This document shows positions 19,368-28,321 of a stretch of 64,000 bases of DNA, one piece after another; within the stretch, counting starts at the first letter, position 1; each line of letters opens with the position of its first letter. The DNA comes from Enhydrobacter aerosaccus. GTDB lineage: Bacteria > Pseudomonadota > Alphaproteobacteria > Reyranellales > Reyranellaceae. The translations under genes and the position numbers were made by a program. The notes under the pieces are model-generated. The model was not told the DNA's origin, searched no databases, and saw nothing but the letters and a program-made list of their open reading frames with translations. The stretch lies in NCBI GenBank assembly GCA_903832005.1, contig CAIKZO010000097.1:19914-83913 (forward strand). The letters run 5' to 3'.

Positions 19368-20591
19368 ATGCTGAAGCCAATGAAACTGCGCGTTTTATCG
19401 TTGCTCATGGTGCTTCTCGGCCTGGCCGGCCCGGCGCTGGCCCAGGTCGCGCCGGTATCCTCGCCCACTGGCCCGGTCATGGCCGGCCCCTACGCCGTCA
19501 TCGATGCCGCGACCGGCGAGACGCTGATGGAGCACAATGCGGGCGCCGCCTGGTATCCCGCCTCGCTCACCAAGCTGATGACTGCCTATCTCACCTTCGA
19601 GGCGCTGAAGGCGGGTCGTCTCACGCTCACCTCGCCGCTGCCGTTCTCGCAGCATGCCTCGGCGATGCCCGAGTCGAAGCTCGGCGTGGCGCCCGGTACT
19701 TCGATCACGGTGGAGCAGGGCCTGTTCGCGCTGGTCGCCCATTCGGCCAACGACGTCGCCACCGCGCTCGGCGAGTTGATCGGCGGCTCCGAGCCCGGCT
19801 TCGCGCAGATCATGACGCAGACGGCGCAGCGGCTCGGCATGACGGCGACGAAATTCAACAACGCCAACGGCCTGCCTGATCCGCAGAACTACACCACGGC
19901 GCGCGATCTCGGCGTGCTGACGCTCGCGCTGATGCGCGACTTCCCGCAGTACTACGGCTACTTCCAGACCCAGGATTTCACCTTCGGCAAGCGTCACTAC
20001 GAGACCTTCGTGCACTTCCTCAAGATGTACGCGCCCTATGCCGACGGGCTGAAGACGGGCTTCATCTGCAATTCCGGATTCAACATCGTGGGCAGCGCGG
20101 TGCGCGACAACCGCCGGCTGATCGCGATCGCCTTCGGCTTCCGCCGCGCCGACCTGCGCGACGAATTCCTGGTGCGCCTGTTCGACGAGGCCTTTGCGCT
20201 CAAGACCGGCGGCAACAAGCCGAAGATCTGGCAGCTCCGCAACGAAGGCGGCGAGCCGACCAAGTTGTTTGGTCCCGGCGAATGCGGCGCGATCCGCTAC
20301 GACATGCCGGGCGATGCCGCCTGGCTCGGCACCTACGGCGACTGGCGCACCGCGCGGCGCGTCTACGATGTGGGCCAGGCCGACCTGGTGAAGCTTGGCG
20401 TGACGCGCCCCGGCAAGGAATGGATCCTGCCGGTATCGGCCAACAAGGCCACGCGCCAGGCCGCGATCATTGCCGACCTCGAGCCCGACGCCGCGCTGAA
20501 GCTCTGCGCCGACTACAAGGCGCGCAAGCTCTTCTGCGAAGTGAAGAAGCCGCAGGAGATCACGCCACCGTTTGGCGTCTTCTGGCGCTGA
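19368..20591 (+). CDS. D-alanyl-D-alanine carboxypeptidase (PBP5/6-type)
   Basis: Periplasmic penicillin-binding protein of about 407 residues that trims the terminal D-Ala of peptidoglycan stem peptides. A signal peptide (MKLRVLSLLMVLLG..ALAQ) is followed by the three active-site motifs: SxxK in PASLTKLMTAY, SxN in AHSANDVAT, and KTG in DGLKTGFIC. The C-terminal part after residue 290 lacks similarity to a known anchor helix. ATG 19368 is preferred; GTG 19344 and ATGs at 19350 and 19380 are also in frame. The gene is part of the block lying between trpA and accD. Confidence 0.88.
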   Translation: MLKPMKLRVLSLLMVLLGLAGPALAQVAPVSSPTGPVMAGPYAVIDAATGETLMEHNAGAAWYPASLTKLMTAYLTFEALKAGRLTLTSPLPFSQHASAMPESKLGVAPGTSITVEQGLFALVAHSANDVATALGELIGGSEPGFAQIMTQTAQRLGMTATKFNNANGLPDPQNYTTARDLGVLTLALMRDFPQYYGYFQTQDFTFGKRHYETFVHFLKMYAPYADGLKTGFICNSGFNIVGSAVRDNRRLIAIAFGFRRADLRDEFLVRLFDEAFALKTGGNKPKIWQLRNEGGEPTKLFGPGECGAIRYDMPGDAAWLGTYGDWRTARRVYDVGQADLVKLGVTRPGKEWILPVSANKATRQAAIIADLEPDAALKLCADYKARKLFCEVKKPQEITPPFGVFWR

Positions 20592-20610
20592 ACGAAGCGC
20601 GACGGTTTCC

Positions 20611-20648
20611 GCGGTTTTCACGGTTATTAAACCCGGTTCGAAAACCGC
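20611..20648. terminator. inverted repeat between convergent genes
   Basis: GCGGTTTTC at 20611-20619 and GAAAACCGC at 20640-20648 form a perfect 9-bp stem with a 20-base AT-richer loop between the convergent carboxypeptidase and DUF5681 genes. It could stop transcription from both sides, but the loop is long and no flanking T-run exists on the plus strand. Confidence 0.45.
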
Positions 20649-21134
20649 TCAGTCGGGCCGATAGAAGCTGGCGAGCGGATCGTCGCGCTCGGGTTTTTTG
20701 TTCTGCTCTTCCCACTGTTTCTCGACCTCGACGAGGCGGCGTTCGAACTCGACCGCCTCGATCATCCGGCACTGCGCCTGCAGCAGTGAGGAGACGTCGT
20801 GGCCTTCGCGCGGCGTCACCTCGCCGGTCAGCACGGCATTCATGATGTCGGCGACCGCCGGCACGAGGTCGGGCAGGTCCTTCACCGGCGTTGCGTCGAT
20901 CTCGATCGACCGGCCGCGCCGTATCGGCCAGACGCGTGACAGCAGCATCTCCGCCGCGCGCAGGTCGCCGGCCAGCGCCTTGTCGACGATCATCTGCAGG
21001 ATCTGTTCGCTGACGCCGGCGCCCAGCTCGTCGAGCGCGGCGGCCTTGCGATTCAGTGAACGCGGCCGACCCGGTCCGCTGGAATTGCCCTTGGCGAAGT
21101 ATCCGTTGGCGTCGCGAGTGGGGATGTCTGACAT
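20649..21134 (-). CDS. DUF5681 domain protein
   Basis: 161 residues. The N-terminal motif NGYFAKGNSSGPGRPRSLNRKAA is the hallmark of DUF5681, a small domain often seen in phage-associated or terminase-neighbouring genes. The rest is helical: DKALAGDLRAAEMLLSRVWP, then an acidic/basic C-terminal helix (VEFERRLVEVEKQWEEQ). ATG 21134 is preceded by GAGGAGCTCATC. No other phage gene is near, so it is a lone copy. Function unknown. Confidence 0.7.
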   Translation of the reverse strand: MSDIPTRDANGYFAKGNSSGPGRPRSLNRKAAALDELGAGVSEQILQMIVDKALAGDLRAAEMLLSRVWPIRRGRSIEIDATPVKDLPDLVPAVADIMNAVLTGEVTPREGHDVSSLLQAQCRMIEAVEFERRLVEVEKQWEEQNKKPERDDPLASFYRPD

Positions 21135-21289
21135 GATGAGCTCCTCGAGTGGGGGTGTGCCGCCACTCTAGAAGCGTTTGCGCAAATCATGACTTATGGT
21201 CGTTACTGGCGGAAGCGTTGACCAGCTTGAAACGGATGGCCGTCGAGAATCGCGCCTCAGGCGTGTCGGAGTACGTTCCCCGATAAAAT

Positions 21290-22135
21290 TCAGCCGTTCA
21301 GCTGACGCGCGATGAATTCTTTGGCGGTCTCGTGCGCCTTTGCGGTCTGCGGGCCCGGTTGCGCCGTCCATTCATGGACGGAGTCCGCGAACAGGCGATA
21401 GTCGCAGGCGCCGCCCGCGGCCCTGTAGGCATTGGCGAACTCTTCCTGCATTTCCGGCAGCACATTGTCGTCGAGCGCGCCCTGCATGATGAGGAACGGC
21501 ACTAGCGTGACCTTCTCCTTGCGCGCGAGGATCTCCCGCGGGTTGCCTTCGTGGATCGCGTCCCACGGCTGGAAGAACGTCTGGCTGTTCTTGATCATCG
21601 GCTCGTTCTTGCGCCGCACCGCGTTTTCATGACGCTCCGACGTATTGCTGACCGGCGAACGCATCGCGGCATAGGCGATGGTCGCGTCGACGGTCGGCGC
21701 GCCGACCAGAGGGATCGCGCCGTAGCGCGGATCGTGCGGCCGCAGCGCCACGAGTTCCGTGAGATGGCCGCCGCTCGAGGAGCCGAAGATGCCGAGCTTC
21801 GAAATCTCGCCGTTCCAGCGGGCGGCGTTCGCCTTCAGCCAGCGCACGGCGTAGTTGGCGTCCTGCACCGCGGCCGGATAGGGCGCTTCGGCGGCCAAGG
21901 TCAGGTCGACGGCGACGACCAGCAGGCCGCTGGCCGCCAGCGCGCGATCCATCGGCTCTTCGGCCAGGCGGTCCTTGCGGTTCCAGCCGCCACCGTGCAG
22001 GTCGAGGACCGTCGGGAAGGGCCCCGATCCTTGCGGCTGGTAGATTCGGGCCATCAACATCCGGCCGGCGCTATTGCGTCGAAACTCGACTTCGCTGACC
22101 TTGATTTCGAACCGTGCGGCGGGATCGTAAGCCAC
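21290..22135 (-). CDS. alpha/beta hydrolase (esterase-like)
   Basis: About 281 residues of the BD-FAE/carboxylesterase type. The oxyanion motif is [12 protein letters not shown], and the nucleophile elbow FGSSSGGHL gives Ser near residue 130. Late Asp and His are in [10 protein letters not shown] and SVHEW. Start GTG 22135 is chosen because GGGGAGG lies five bases before it; a GTG at 22159 (AGAGG) and an ATG at 22192 are longer alternatives. No signal peptide is seen with this start. It is divergent from accD. Substrate unknown. Confidence 0.75.
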   Translation of the reverse strand: MAYDPAARFEIKVSEVEFRRNSAGRMLMARIYQPQGSGPFPTVLDLHGGGWNRKDRLAEEPMDRALAASGLLVVAVDLTLAAEAPYPAAVQDANYAVRWLKANAARWNGEISKLGIFGSSSGGHLTELVALRPHDPRYGAIPLVGAPTVDATIAYAAMRSPVSNTSERHENAVRRKNEPMIKNSQTFFQPWDAIHEGNPREILARKEKVTLVPFLIMQGALDDNVLPEMQEEFANAYRAAGGACDYRLFADSVHEWTAQPGPQTAKAHETAKEFIARQLNG

Positions 22136-22217
22136 TGTCGCCTCCCCTGATTTCGGCACTTTATCCTCTCTTTTAGCGTCCCTTGGCCCCATCCGTCATT
22201 CGTGCCATACCGCGCCC

Positions 22218-23108
22218 ATGAATTGGCTGACCAATTTCGTCCGCCCCAAGCTCCGGGCGCTGGTCTCGCGCAAGGACGCGCCCGAAAACCTCTGGCTGAA
22301 ATGCCCCAAGTGCGAACAGATGCTGTTCATGCGCGACTGGGAGGCCAACCAGGAGGTCTGCACGCACTGCGGCCATCACATGCGCATCCGGCCGATGAAG
22401 CGGCTGCCGCGCCTGTTCGATGAGGGCAAGTACGAGCTGCACCCGCTACCGCGCGTCACCGCCGATCCGCTCAAGTTCCGCGACACCAAGCGCTACGACG
22501 CGCGCCTCAAGGAAGCTCAGGCCAAGGCCGAGGGAACGACGGACGCGCTGGTCGTGGCGAGCGGGCCGATGGGCGGCCGCATGGCCGTGCTGGCGCTGCT
22601 CGACTTCGGTTTCATGGGCGGCTCGATGGGTACGGCCGTGGGCGAAGGACTCGTGATGGCGGCGGAGATCGCCGTCGCGCGCAAGGCGCCATTGATCGTC
22701 TTCTCGTCGTCCGGCGGCGCGCGCATGCAGGAAGGCATCCTCTCGCTGATGCAGCTCACGCGCACCACCATCGCCGTGCGCAAGGTCAAGGAAGCGGGGC
22801 TTCCCTACATCGTCGTGCTGACCGATCCGACGACCGGCGGCGTGTCGGCGTCGTTCGCCATGCTGGGCGACGTGCATCTGGCCGAGCCCGACGCCATCAT
22901 CGGCTTTGCCGGGCCACGCGTGATCCAGGATACGATCCGGCAGGAGCTGCCCGAAGGCTTCCAGCGCTCGGAGTATCTGCTCGAGCACGGCATGGTCGAT
23001 GCCGTCGTGCATCGCCACAAGCTGCGCGAAACGCTGATTCGCCTGGTCCATCTCTTGATGGATCCGGTCACTTCCGAAGGCCGCGGCGTGGCTGTCGCGG
23101 TGCGCTGA
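22218..23108 (+). CDS. accD: acetyl-CoA carboxylase carboxyltransferase subunit beta
   Basis: 296-residue subunit that, with AccA, transfers CO2 from biotin to acetyl-CoA in fatty acid synthesis. The N-terminal zinc ribbon is visible as [11 protein letters not shown] then [10 protein letters not shown] (two CxxC pairs, residues about 31-53). The crotonase-like core has [17 protein letters not shown] and [12 protein letters not shown]. It starts 82 bases from the divergent hydrolase start and is followed after nine bases by folC, the usual alphaproteobacterial pair. Confidence 0.97.
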   Translation: MNWLTNFVRPKLRALVSRKDAPENLWLKCPKCEQMLFMRDWEANQEVCTHCGHHMRIRPMKRLPRLFDEGKYELHPLPRVTADPLKFRDTKRYDARLKEAQAKAEGTTDALVVASGPMGGRMAVLALLDFGFMGGSMGTAVGEGLVMAAEIAVARKAPLIVFSSSGGARMQEGILSLMQLTRTTIAVRKVKEAGLPYIVVLTDPTTGGVSASFAMLGDVHLAEPDAIIGFAGPRVIQDTIRQELPEGFQRSEYLLEHGMVDAVVHRHKLRETLIRLVHLLMDPVTSEGRGVAVAVR

Positions 23109-23117
23109 AGCAGGACG

Positions 23118-24410
23118 ATGATCGACCATATCCTGGAGCGCGTCATGCGGCTCCATCCCCGCTCGATCGATCTCGGGCTGGAGCGCATCGAGCGCGTGCT
23201 GACCGCGCTCGGTTCTCCCGAACAGAAGCTGCCGCCGATCGTCCATGTCGCCGGCACCAACGGCAAGGGCTCGCTGGTTGCCTATCTGCGTGCGATGGCG
23301 GAGGCGGCGGGCTATCGCGTGCACGTCTACACCTCGCCGCATCTCGTGCGCTTCAACGAGCGTATCCGCGTCGCCGGGCAGATCATCGACGACGGTGCGC
23401 TCGACGAGATGCTGACCGAATGCGAGCAAGCCAATGGCGAGCAGCCGATCACCTTCTTCGAGATCACCACGGCCGCGGCCTATCTCGCCTTCGCACGGGT
23501 GCCGGCCGATCTCACGATCGTCGAGGTCGGCCTGGGCGGGCGCTACGACGCCACCAATGTGATCCAGCCGGCTTTGTCGGCCATCACCCCGATCGGCTAC
23601 GACCACACGGGCTTCCTGGGCGACAAGCTGGAAGGCATCGCGGGCGAGAAGGCTGGCATCCTGAAGCACGCCGTGCCCGCCGTGACCGGCCGGCAGCGCG
23701 AAGTGAGCGCCCAGGTGATCGCGGCCGAGGCCCACAAGCTCGCTGCGCCCCTGTTCCGCATGGGCCGCGAATGGCAGGTGTCGCCGCGGGCCTCGGGCTT
23801 CCGCTACGAGAGCGACCTGCTCACGCTCGACCTGCCGGCGCCGGCGCTGGCCGGGGCGCACCAGGTCGACAATGCCGCGACGGCGGTGGCCTGCATCGAG
23901 CGCCTGCGGGCAGCGAATTTCTCGATCGACGATGCGGCGATCCGCAAGGGGCTTGCGTCAGTGGAATGGCCGGCGCGGCTTCAGAAACTGACGCGCGGTC
24001 CCCTGGTCGAGCAACTGCCGCCGGGTTGCGAACTCTGGCTCGACGGCGGCCACAACGAGGATTGCGGCCTCGCACTTGCGCGCATGGCAAGCGACTGGGC
24101 GAAGGAGCCGGCGCCGCTGCCGCTCTATCTCGTGTTCGGGATGCTGACGACCAAGGATGCCTCGGGCTTCCTGCGGCCGCTGGCGCGCCATGCCACGGCG
24201 GCGCGCGCGGTGCCGTTCCCCGAGGGCCACAGCGCCTATACGCCCCGGGAGGCCTGTGCGAAGGCGGCCGACGTCGGCCTCGATTGTGCCCCCGCAAACG
24301 ACATCGGCGCGGCGCTGGAAGACCTGTTGGCCAGCCAGCCCGCGCCGATGCGCATTCTCATCTGTGGGTCGCTCTACCTCGCGGGCGAGGTCCTCGCCCG
24401 CAACGGCTAG
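23118..24410 (+). CDS. folC: bifunctional dihydrofolate synthase / folylpolyglutamate synthase
   Basis: 430-residue Mur-ligase-fold enzyme adding glutamate to dihydropteroate and to folates. The P-loop HVAGTNGKGSLVAYL is near residue 50, TSPHLVRFNERI follows, and TPIGYDHTGFLG and EKAGILK are in the central domain. Length fits FolC. It follows accD directly and converges with trxA; the two ends are 25 bases apart. Confidence 0.95.
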   Translation: MIDHILERVMRLHPRSIDLGLERIERVLTALGSPEQKLPPIVHVAGTNGKGSLVAYLRAMAEAAGYRVHVYTSPHLVRFNERIRVAGQIIDDGALDEMLTECEQANGEQPITFFEITTAAAYLAFARVPADLTIVEVGLGGRYDATNVIQPALSAITPIGYDHTGFLGDKLEGIAGEKAGILKHAVPAVTGRQREVSAQVIAAEAHKLAAPLFRMGREWQVSPRASGFRYESDLLTLDLPAPALAGAHQVDNAATAVACIERLRAANFSIDDAAIRKGLASVEWPARLQKLTRGPLVEQLPPGCELWLDGGHNEDCGLALARMASDWAKEPAPLPLYLVFGMLTTKDASGFLRPLARHATAARAVPFPEGHSAYTPREACAKAADVGLDCAPANDIGAALEDLLASQPAPMRILICGSLYLAGEVLARNG

Positions 24411-24424
24411 CTAAGCGATCGCGT

Positions 24425-24449
24425 CAGCAATCGCTTTAGGCGATTGCTG
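24425..24449. terminator. hairpin spanning the trxA stop codon
   Basis: CAGCAATCGC (24425-24434) and GCGATTGCTG (24440-24449) pair perfectly over 10 bp with a 5-base loop that contains the trxA stop codon. It lies between the convergent folC and trxA ends. No T-run follows on either strand, so it may act as an RNA 3'-end stabiliser rather than a classical terminator. Confidence 0.45.
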
Positions 24450-24756
24450 TGTTAATCCAGCTCACCAGCTTCTGCTTCGGCTCGGCGCCGATCTTGGTAG
24501 CGGCGACCTGGCCGTTCTTGAACATCAGCAGCGTCGGGATCGAGCGGACGCCGTAGCGCGTCGGCGCCATCGGGTTCTCGTCGATGTTGATCTTCACAAT
24601 CTTGAGCTTGCCGTCGAGCTCCTTCGAGATTTCCTCGAGCGACGGGCCGATCATGCGGCAGGGGCCGCACCATTCCGCCCAGAAGTCGACGAGCACGGGC
24701 GTGTCGGATTTCAGGACTTCTTCCTCGAAGGAAGAATCGGTCACTTTAACGGTCAT
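24436..24756 (-). CDS. trxA: thioredoxin
   Basis: 106-residue cytosolic disulfide reductase. The active site is [14 protein letters not shown] with Cys-Gly-Pro-Cys near residues 30-33, cis-Pro in IPTLLMF. Length and sequence are typical TrxA. The ATG at 24756 is preceded by TTGGGAG. It follows addA on the same strand after 85 bases that include a GC-rich hairpin. Confidence 0.97.
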   Translation of the reverse strand: MTVKVTDSSFEEEVLKSDTPVLVDFWAEWCGPCRMIGPSLEEISKELDGKLKIVKINIDENPMAPTRYGVRSIPTLLMFKNGQVAATKIGAEPKQKLVSWINTAIA

Positions 24757-24781
24757 GTGGGTTCTCCCAAAAACTACAAAG

Positions 24782-24800
24782 GCCGGTCGATGGGACCGGC
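24782..24800 (-). terminator. hairpin between addA and trxA
   Basis: GCCGGTC (24782-24788) and GACCGGC (24794-24800) form a 7-bp stem with a 5-base loop. Read on the minus strand it is followed by CTTTGTAGTTTTT, a broken T-rich tract, so it may weakly terminate the addAB transcript before trxA. Confidence 0.42.
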
Positions 24801-24841
24801 GCCGCCCTTGGGCATGAAGCTAGGAAGCGGGACCGCCGGAG

Positions 24842-27800
24842 TCAAGATGCGGCGGCATAAGGCATTGATTTATCGAGTGTTTCCGCGTCGATCTCCATCA
24901 GGCGCGGCGCCGCCGTCCACAGCAGAAAGGCCCGTACCGGCCGGCCGGGATAGATCTCCCGGAGCAGGGCCCGATAGAGCGCGAGCTGGCGCCGGTAGGG
25001 CAGCGCCACGCCATCGGCCGCGTCGGGCGGCGGGCGGTTGGTCTTGTAGTCGACGATCAGCACCTCGCGGTCGGTGACCGCCAGGCGATCGACCTGGCCG
25101 CTCACCGTGAAGGTGCCGCGCGGCGTCTTCACCGTGCCGATCAGGGGCACCTCCGCGCGCGAGCCTGCGGCGAACAGGGCGGCATGGGCGGGCGCCTCGG
25201 TGACGGAAAGTGCTTCTTGGGCCCATTCGGCGATCTCCTCTTCCGACAGGCCGTGAGCGGGCTGGGAGAGAAACCGCCGGGCGGTCTCGGCGCGCTCTGC
25301 AGGCGCGAGCGACGGCAGGTGGCGCAGCAGGTCGTGCAGCAGCAGGCCGCGCTTCCAGCGCTTGGCATCGCCCGCGGCGAGGGGACTGAACGCGCGCGGC
25401 TCGTGGTCTGCCTCGTCGGGCAGCGGCTGCGAGGGGGCCAGCGGCGTCGGCGGATCGGCTTCGGGGGGCGCCGGCCTCGAGGCCCAGGCCTCGAGCTTGA
25501 CCGTCGCCTCCAGCGCCAGTTCCGGCTCGTTGTTCTCCGGTACCTGACCTTCGTTGGCGAGACGGAAGCCGTCGCCGGCCCAACCCGCGGTCGAATCAAG
25601 CGTCGTGAAATCGAATTCGACGGGTGCCGCGCGCACGCGCTCAAAGGGAAGCTCGGTCTCGACGCTGCCCGCCAGGCCCGCCTTGATGCGGTCGTACCAG
25701 CAGCCCTGGTCTTGCCGGCGCGCATTGATGTAGCCCGCCACATAGAGCCGGTCCTCGGCGCGCGTCATGGCGACGTAGAGCAGGCGGTTCTGTTCCTCGA
25801 GCGAACGCTCGCGCACGTCGGTGCGCCAGGCGCGCGCGGCGTCGTTGGCATCGTCGGTGCGCGGCAGCCACAGACGCGTGCGGCCCTTGGCCTCGGGCAG
25901 GATGCGCTCGCCGTCGCGCGGCACGCGCGTCGTATCGGGCAGATAGACGATCGGCGCCTGCAGGCCCTTGGAGGCATGCACGGTGAGGATGCGGACTTCC
26001 GGCCGCCGGTTGGCGTCGAGGTCGCGCTTGATCTCGCCGCCGCCTTCCTCGAACCAGCGCAGGAAACCCTGCAGCGATCCCGCCTCGGCGCCCTGGTACT
26101 GCAGCGCGCGGGCGAGCAATTCGTCGATCGGATCGGAGGCCTCGCGACCGAGCCGCTCGAGAAGTTTGCGCCTTCCCTGTTCGGGCCCGAGCGCCTGGGC
26201 AAAGAAGTCGAACGGCGTCGTGTAGTCGGCACGCGTCAGCCAGCGCGACAAGATCTCGTGGGCGCGCGTGAAAGCGGGATCGGTGCCGACCTTGTCGCGC
26301 AAGGAACGCCAGAGATGGCCCTTGCGGTCGTAGGACAAAGTGAAGAGCTGCTCCTCGTCGATCCCGATCAGCGGCGACTTCAGCAGGCAGGCGAGGTTGA
26401 GATCGTCCTGCGGCAACAGGACGAAGCGCGCCATGGCGAGCAGATCCTGGATCGCCAGCTCTTCGCCCAGGTTGAGGCGGTCGACGCCGGCAACGCCGAC
26501 GTCCGCGCGCTTCAGTTGTTGTACCAAAGCGCCCACGAACTCGTTGCGCCGGCGCACCAGTACCATGAAGTGGCCGGCATGCAGCGGCGTGCCATCCTTG
26601 GCGCGCTTCTCCACGCCCACCAGGCTCTTGATATGTAGCGCCGTGATCCGCGCCAGCCGCTGGTGCGGGTCGATCGACGACTTGAGCTGATCGCGGGTCG
26701 CGGTGATGTCGGCGGTATCGACTTCGGACTCCTCGCCCTGGACCAGTGGCCAGAGCTCGACCAGCCCCGGCGCTTGCTTGCGGCTGGCGAGATGCATCAC
26801 CTCGCCGCCGTCCTCGACCAGGCCCTTGGCCGTGTCGGGCTGGGCGAATACCCAGTCGACAGCATCGAGCACCGCAGGCGTCGAGCGGAAGGAGACGGTG
26901 AGTTCGACCGGCACGAACGCTTTGCGGATCAGGGCGATCTTTTCCTGGAAGCTGTCGCGCATCTCCGCGAGCTTGCGCGGATCGGCGCGCTGGAAACCGA
27001 AGATCGATTGCTTGGTGTCGCCGACCGCGAAGATCGTGCGGTCGCGGTCGACGGCACTTTCGCCCGAGAAGAATTCCTCGGTGAGGCTCGCGATCACTTC
27101 CCATTGGTCGGGGTTGGTGTCCTGTGCCTCGTCGACCAGTACGTGGTCGATGCCGCCGTCGAGCTTGTAGAGCACCCAGGCCGCACTGGCCGAGGTCGCC
27201 AGCAGCCGCCGGGTAGCCACGATCAGGTCGTCGTAGTCGAGGGTCGAGCGGCGGCGCTTGGCCCGGCCATAGCGTTCGGTGATGTCGACGCCCAATTGCA
27301 GCAGTGCGATCGTCAACTCGACCAGCGCAACGCCCGCGGCATGATTGAGCGCCACCTGCAGGCGCTGGGCTTCGGCCAGGAGCACGTCGACGACGCCCGG
27401 CATCGCCTTGATCGTGGCCTTGCTCGCGAGCGCCTTGCGGATCTCCCCCTTCTCGGTGAAGAACGCCGACTTGTAGCCGCCCATTGCGGCGCTGCGATCC
27501 TCGGCATCGAGCCAGGCGGCGATCGCCTCGCCGCGCGCCACATCGGTCTTGCCGCCGCCGATCAGTGCGCGCGCGGCCACGCGCAACGCGCCTTCATCCG
27601 GCGTCGAGGTCAGGGGCTTGTCGCACTGGAGTTGCCGCGCCAGGCGGCGGCGCACCTGGGCGAGCCCCGCCTCGCTGCCCACGCGCTCCAGGAGCCAGGC
27701 GCGCTCGCTCAGGAGCTTGGCCATCAGCTCGGCGTATTCGGTGATCGAGACCTTGTTCGCGACGGCGGCAAGCGCCTCGCGCAGGGCGGCGGGCGCGTCC

Positions 27801-28321
27801 TCGTGCGTCAGCGCTTCGACCTGCTCGTCCTGCGCCTGGCGGAGCAGCGACGTTGCATCGGCCTCGTCGAGCACCTCGAAGCCCGGTGCCACGCCCGCCT
27901 CCAGCGGAAAGCGTTTCAGCAGGGCCTGACAGAAGGCATGGATGGTGAGGATGTTGATGCCGCCCGGCGCGTCGAGCACCCGCGCGAACAGGCGCCGCGC
28001 GATCGTGCGCTCGGCAGGCTCGGATGGCCGATCGATCAGCTTGGCGATTTCCTTGTCGAGCGTCGCTTCATCGGCCATGGCCCAGCGGCCGAGCTGGCTC
28101 GCCAGACGGTTACGCATCTCGGCGGCGGCCGCCTTGGTGAAGGTGAGGCAGAGGATGCGCTCGGGCTTCACTTCCGCGAGCAGCAGGCGCGTCACGCGGT
28201 CGGTCAGCACCTTGGTCTTGCCCGTGCCGGCGTTGGCCACGACCCAGGCCGACTGACCGGGGCGCGTCGCCTGGCGCTGCCGTTCGCCCGCGTAGGCGAT
28301 GATGTCGGCGGCGTCGCTCAT
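24842..28321 (-). CDS. addA: double-strand break repair helicase AddA
   Basis: 1159-residue UvrD-like helicase/nuclease subunit of the AddAB complex, which resects double-strand breaks for recombination. Walker A is VANAGTGKTKVLTDRV near residue 30, Walker B LVDEAQDTNPDQWEV near residue 390, and the C-terminal RecB-type nuclease reads GQVDRLAVTDREVLIVDYKT (residues roughly 1080-1110). The true start is ATG 28321, overlapping the addB stop by four bases; the open frame runs further upstream only because it is antisense-open through addB. The C-terminus ends 85 bases before trxA. Confidence 0.95.
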   Translation of the reverse strand: MSDAADIIAYAGERQRQATRPGQSAWVVANAGTGKTKVLTDRVTRLLLAEVKPERILCLTFTKAAAAEMRNRLASQLGRWAMADEATLDKEIAKLIDRPSEPAERTIARRLFARVLDAPGGINILTIHAFCQALLKRFPLEAGVAPGFEVLDEADATSLLRQAQDEQVEALTHEDAPAALREALAAVANKVSITEYAELMAKLLSERAWLLERVGSEAGLAQVRRRLARQLQCDKPLTSTPDEGALRVAARALIGGGKTDVARGEAIAAWLDAEDRSAAMGGYKSAFFTEKGEIRKALASKATIKAMPGVVDVLLAEAQRLQVALNHAAGVALVELTIALLQLGVDITERYGRAKRRRSTLDYDDLIVATRRLLATSASAAWVLYKLDGGIDHVLVDEAQDTNPDQWEVIASLTEEFFSGESAVDRDRTIFAVGDTKQSIFGFQRADPRKLAEMRDSFQEKIALIRKAFVPVELTVSFRSTPAVLDAVDWVFAQPDTAKGLVEDGGEVMHLASRKQAPGLVELWPLVQGEESEVDTADITATRDQLKSSIDPHQRLARITALHIKSLVGVEKRAKDGTPLHAGHFMVLVRRRNEFVGALVQQLKRADVGVAGVDRLNLGEELAIQDLLAMARFVLLPQDDLNLACLLKSPLIGIDEEQLFTLSYDRKGHLWRSLRDKVGTDPAFTRAHEILSRWLTRADYTTPFDFFAQALGPEQGRRKLLERLGREASDPIDELLARALQYQGAEAGSLQGFLRWFEEGGGEIKRDLDANRRPEVRILTVHASKGLQAPIVYLPDTTRVPRDGERILPEAKGRTRLWLPRTDDANDAARAWRTDVRERSLEEQNRLLYVAMTRAEDRLYVAGYINARRQDQGCWYDRIKAGLAGSVETELPFERVRAAPVEFDFTTLDSTAGWAGDGFRLANEGQVPENNEPELALEATVKLEAWASRPAPPEADPPTPLAPSQPLPDEADHEPRAFSPLAAGDAKRWKRGLLLHDLLRHLPSLAPAERAETARRFLSQPAHGLSEEEIAEWAQEALSVTEAPAHAALFAAGSRAEVPLIGTVKTPRGTFTVSGQVDRLAVTDREVLIVDYKTNRPPPDAADGVALPYRRQLALYRALLREIYPGRPVRAFLLWTAAPRLMEIDAETLDKSMPYAAAS

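Noticed and set aside
14837..19480. Very long open frame on the minus strand (about 1547 codons) opposite the trp genes
   Set aside because: It is an artefact of GC-rich codon bias opposite trpF, ridA, trpB and trpA; its translation is low-complexity Arg/His/Asp-rich with no domain, while the plus strand encodes clear enzymes.
20649..21134. Prophage remnant around the DUF5681 gene
   Set aside because: No integrase, terminase, portal, att-like repeat or other phage gene is present nearby; one domain hit is not enough.
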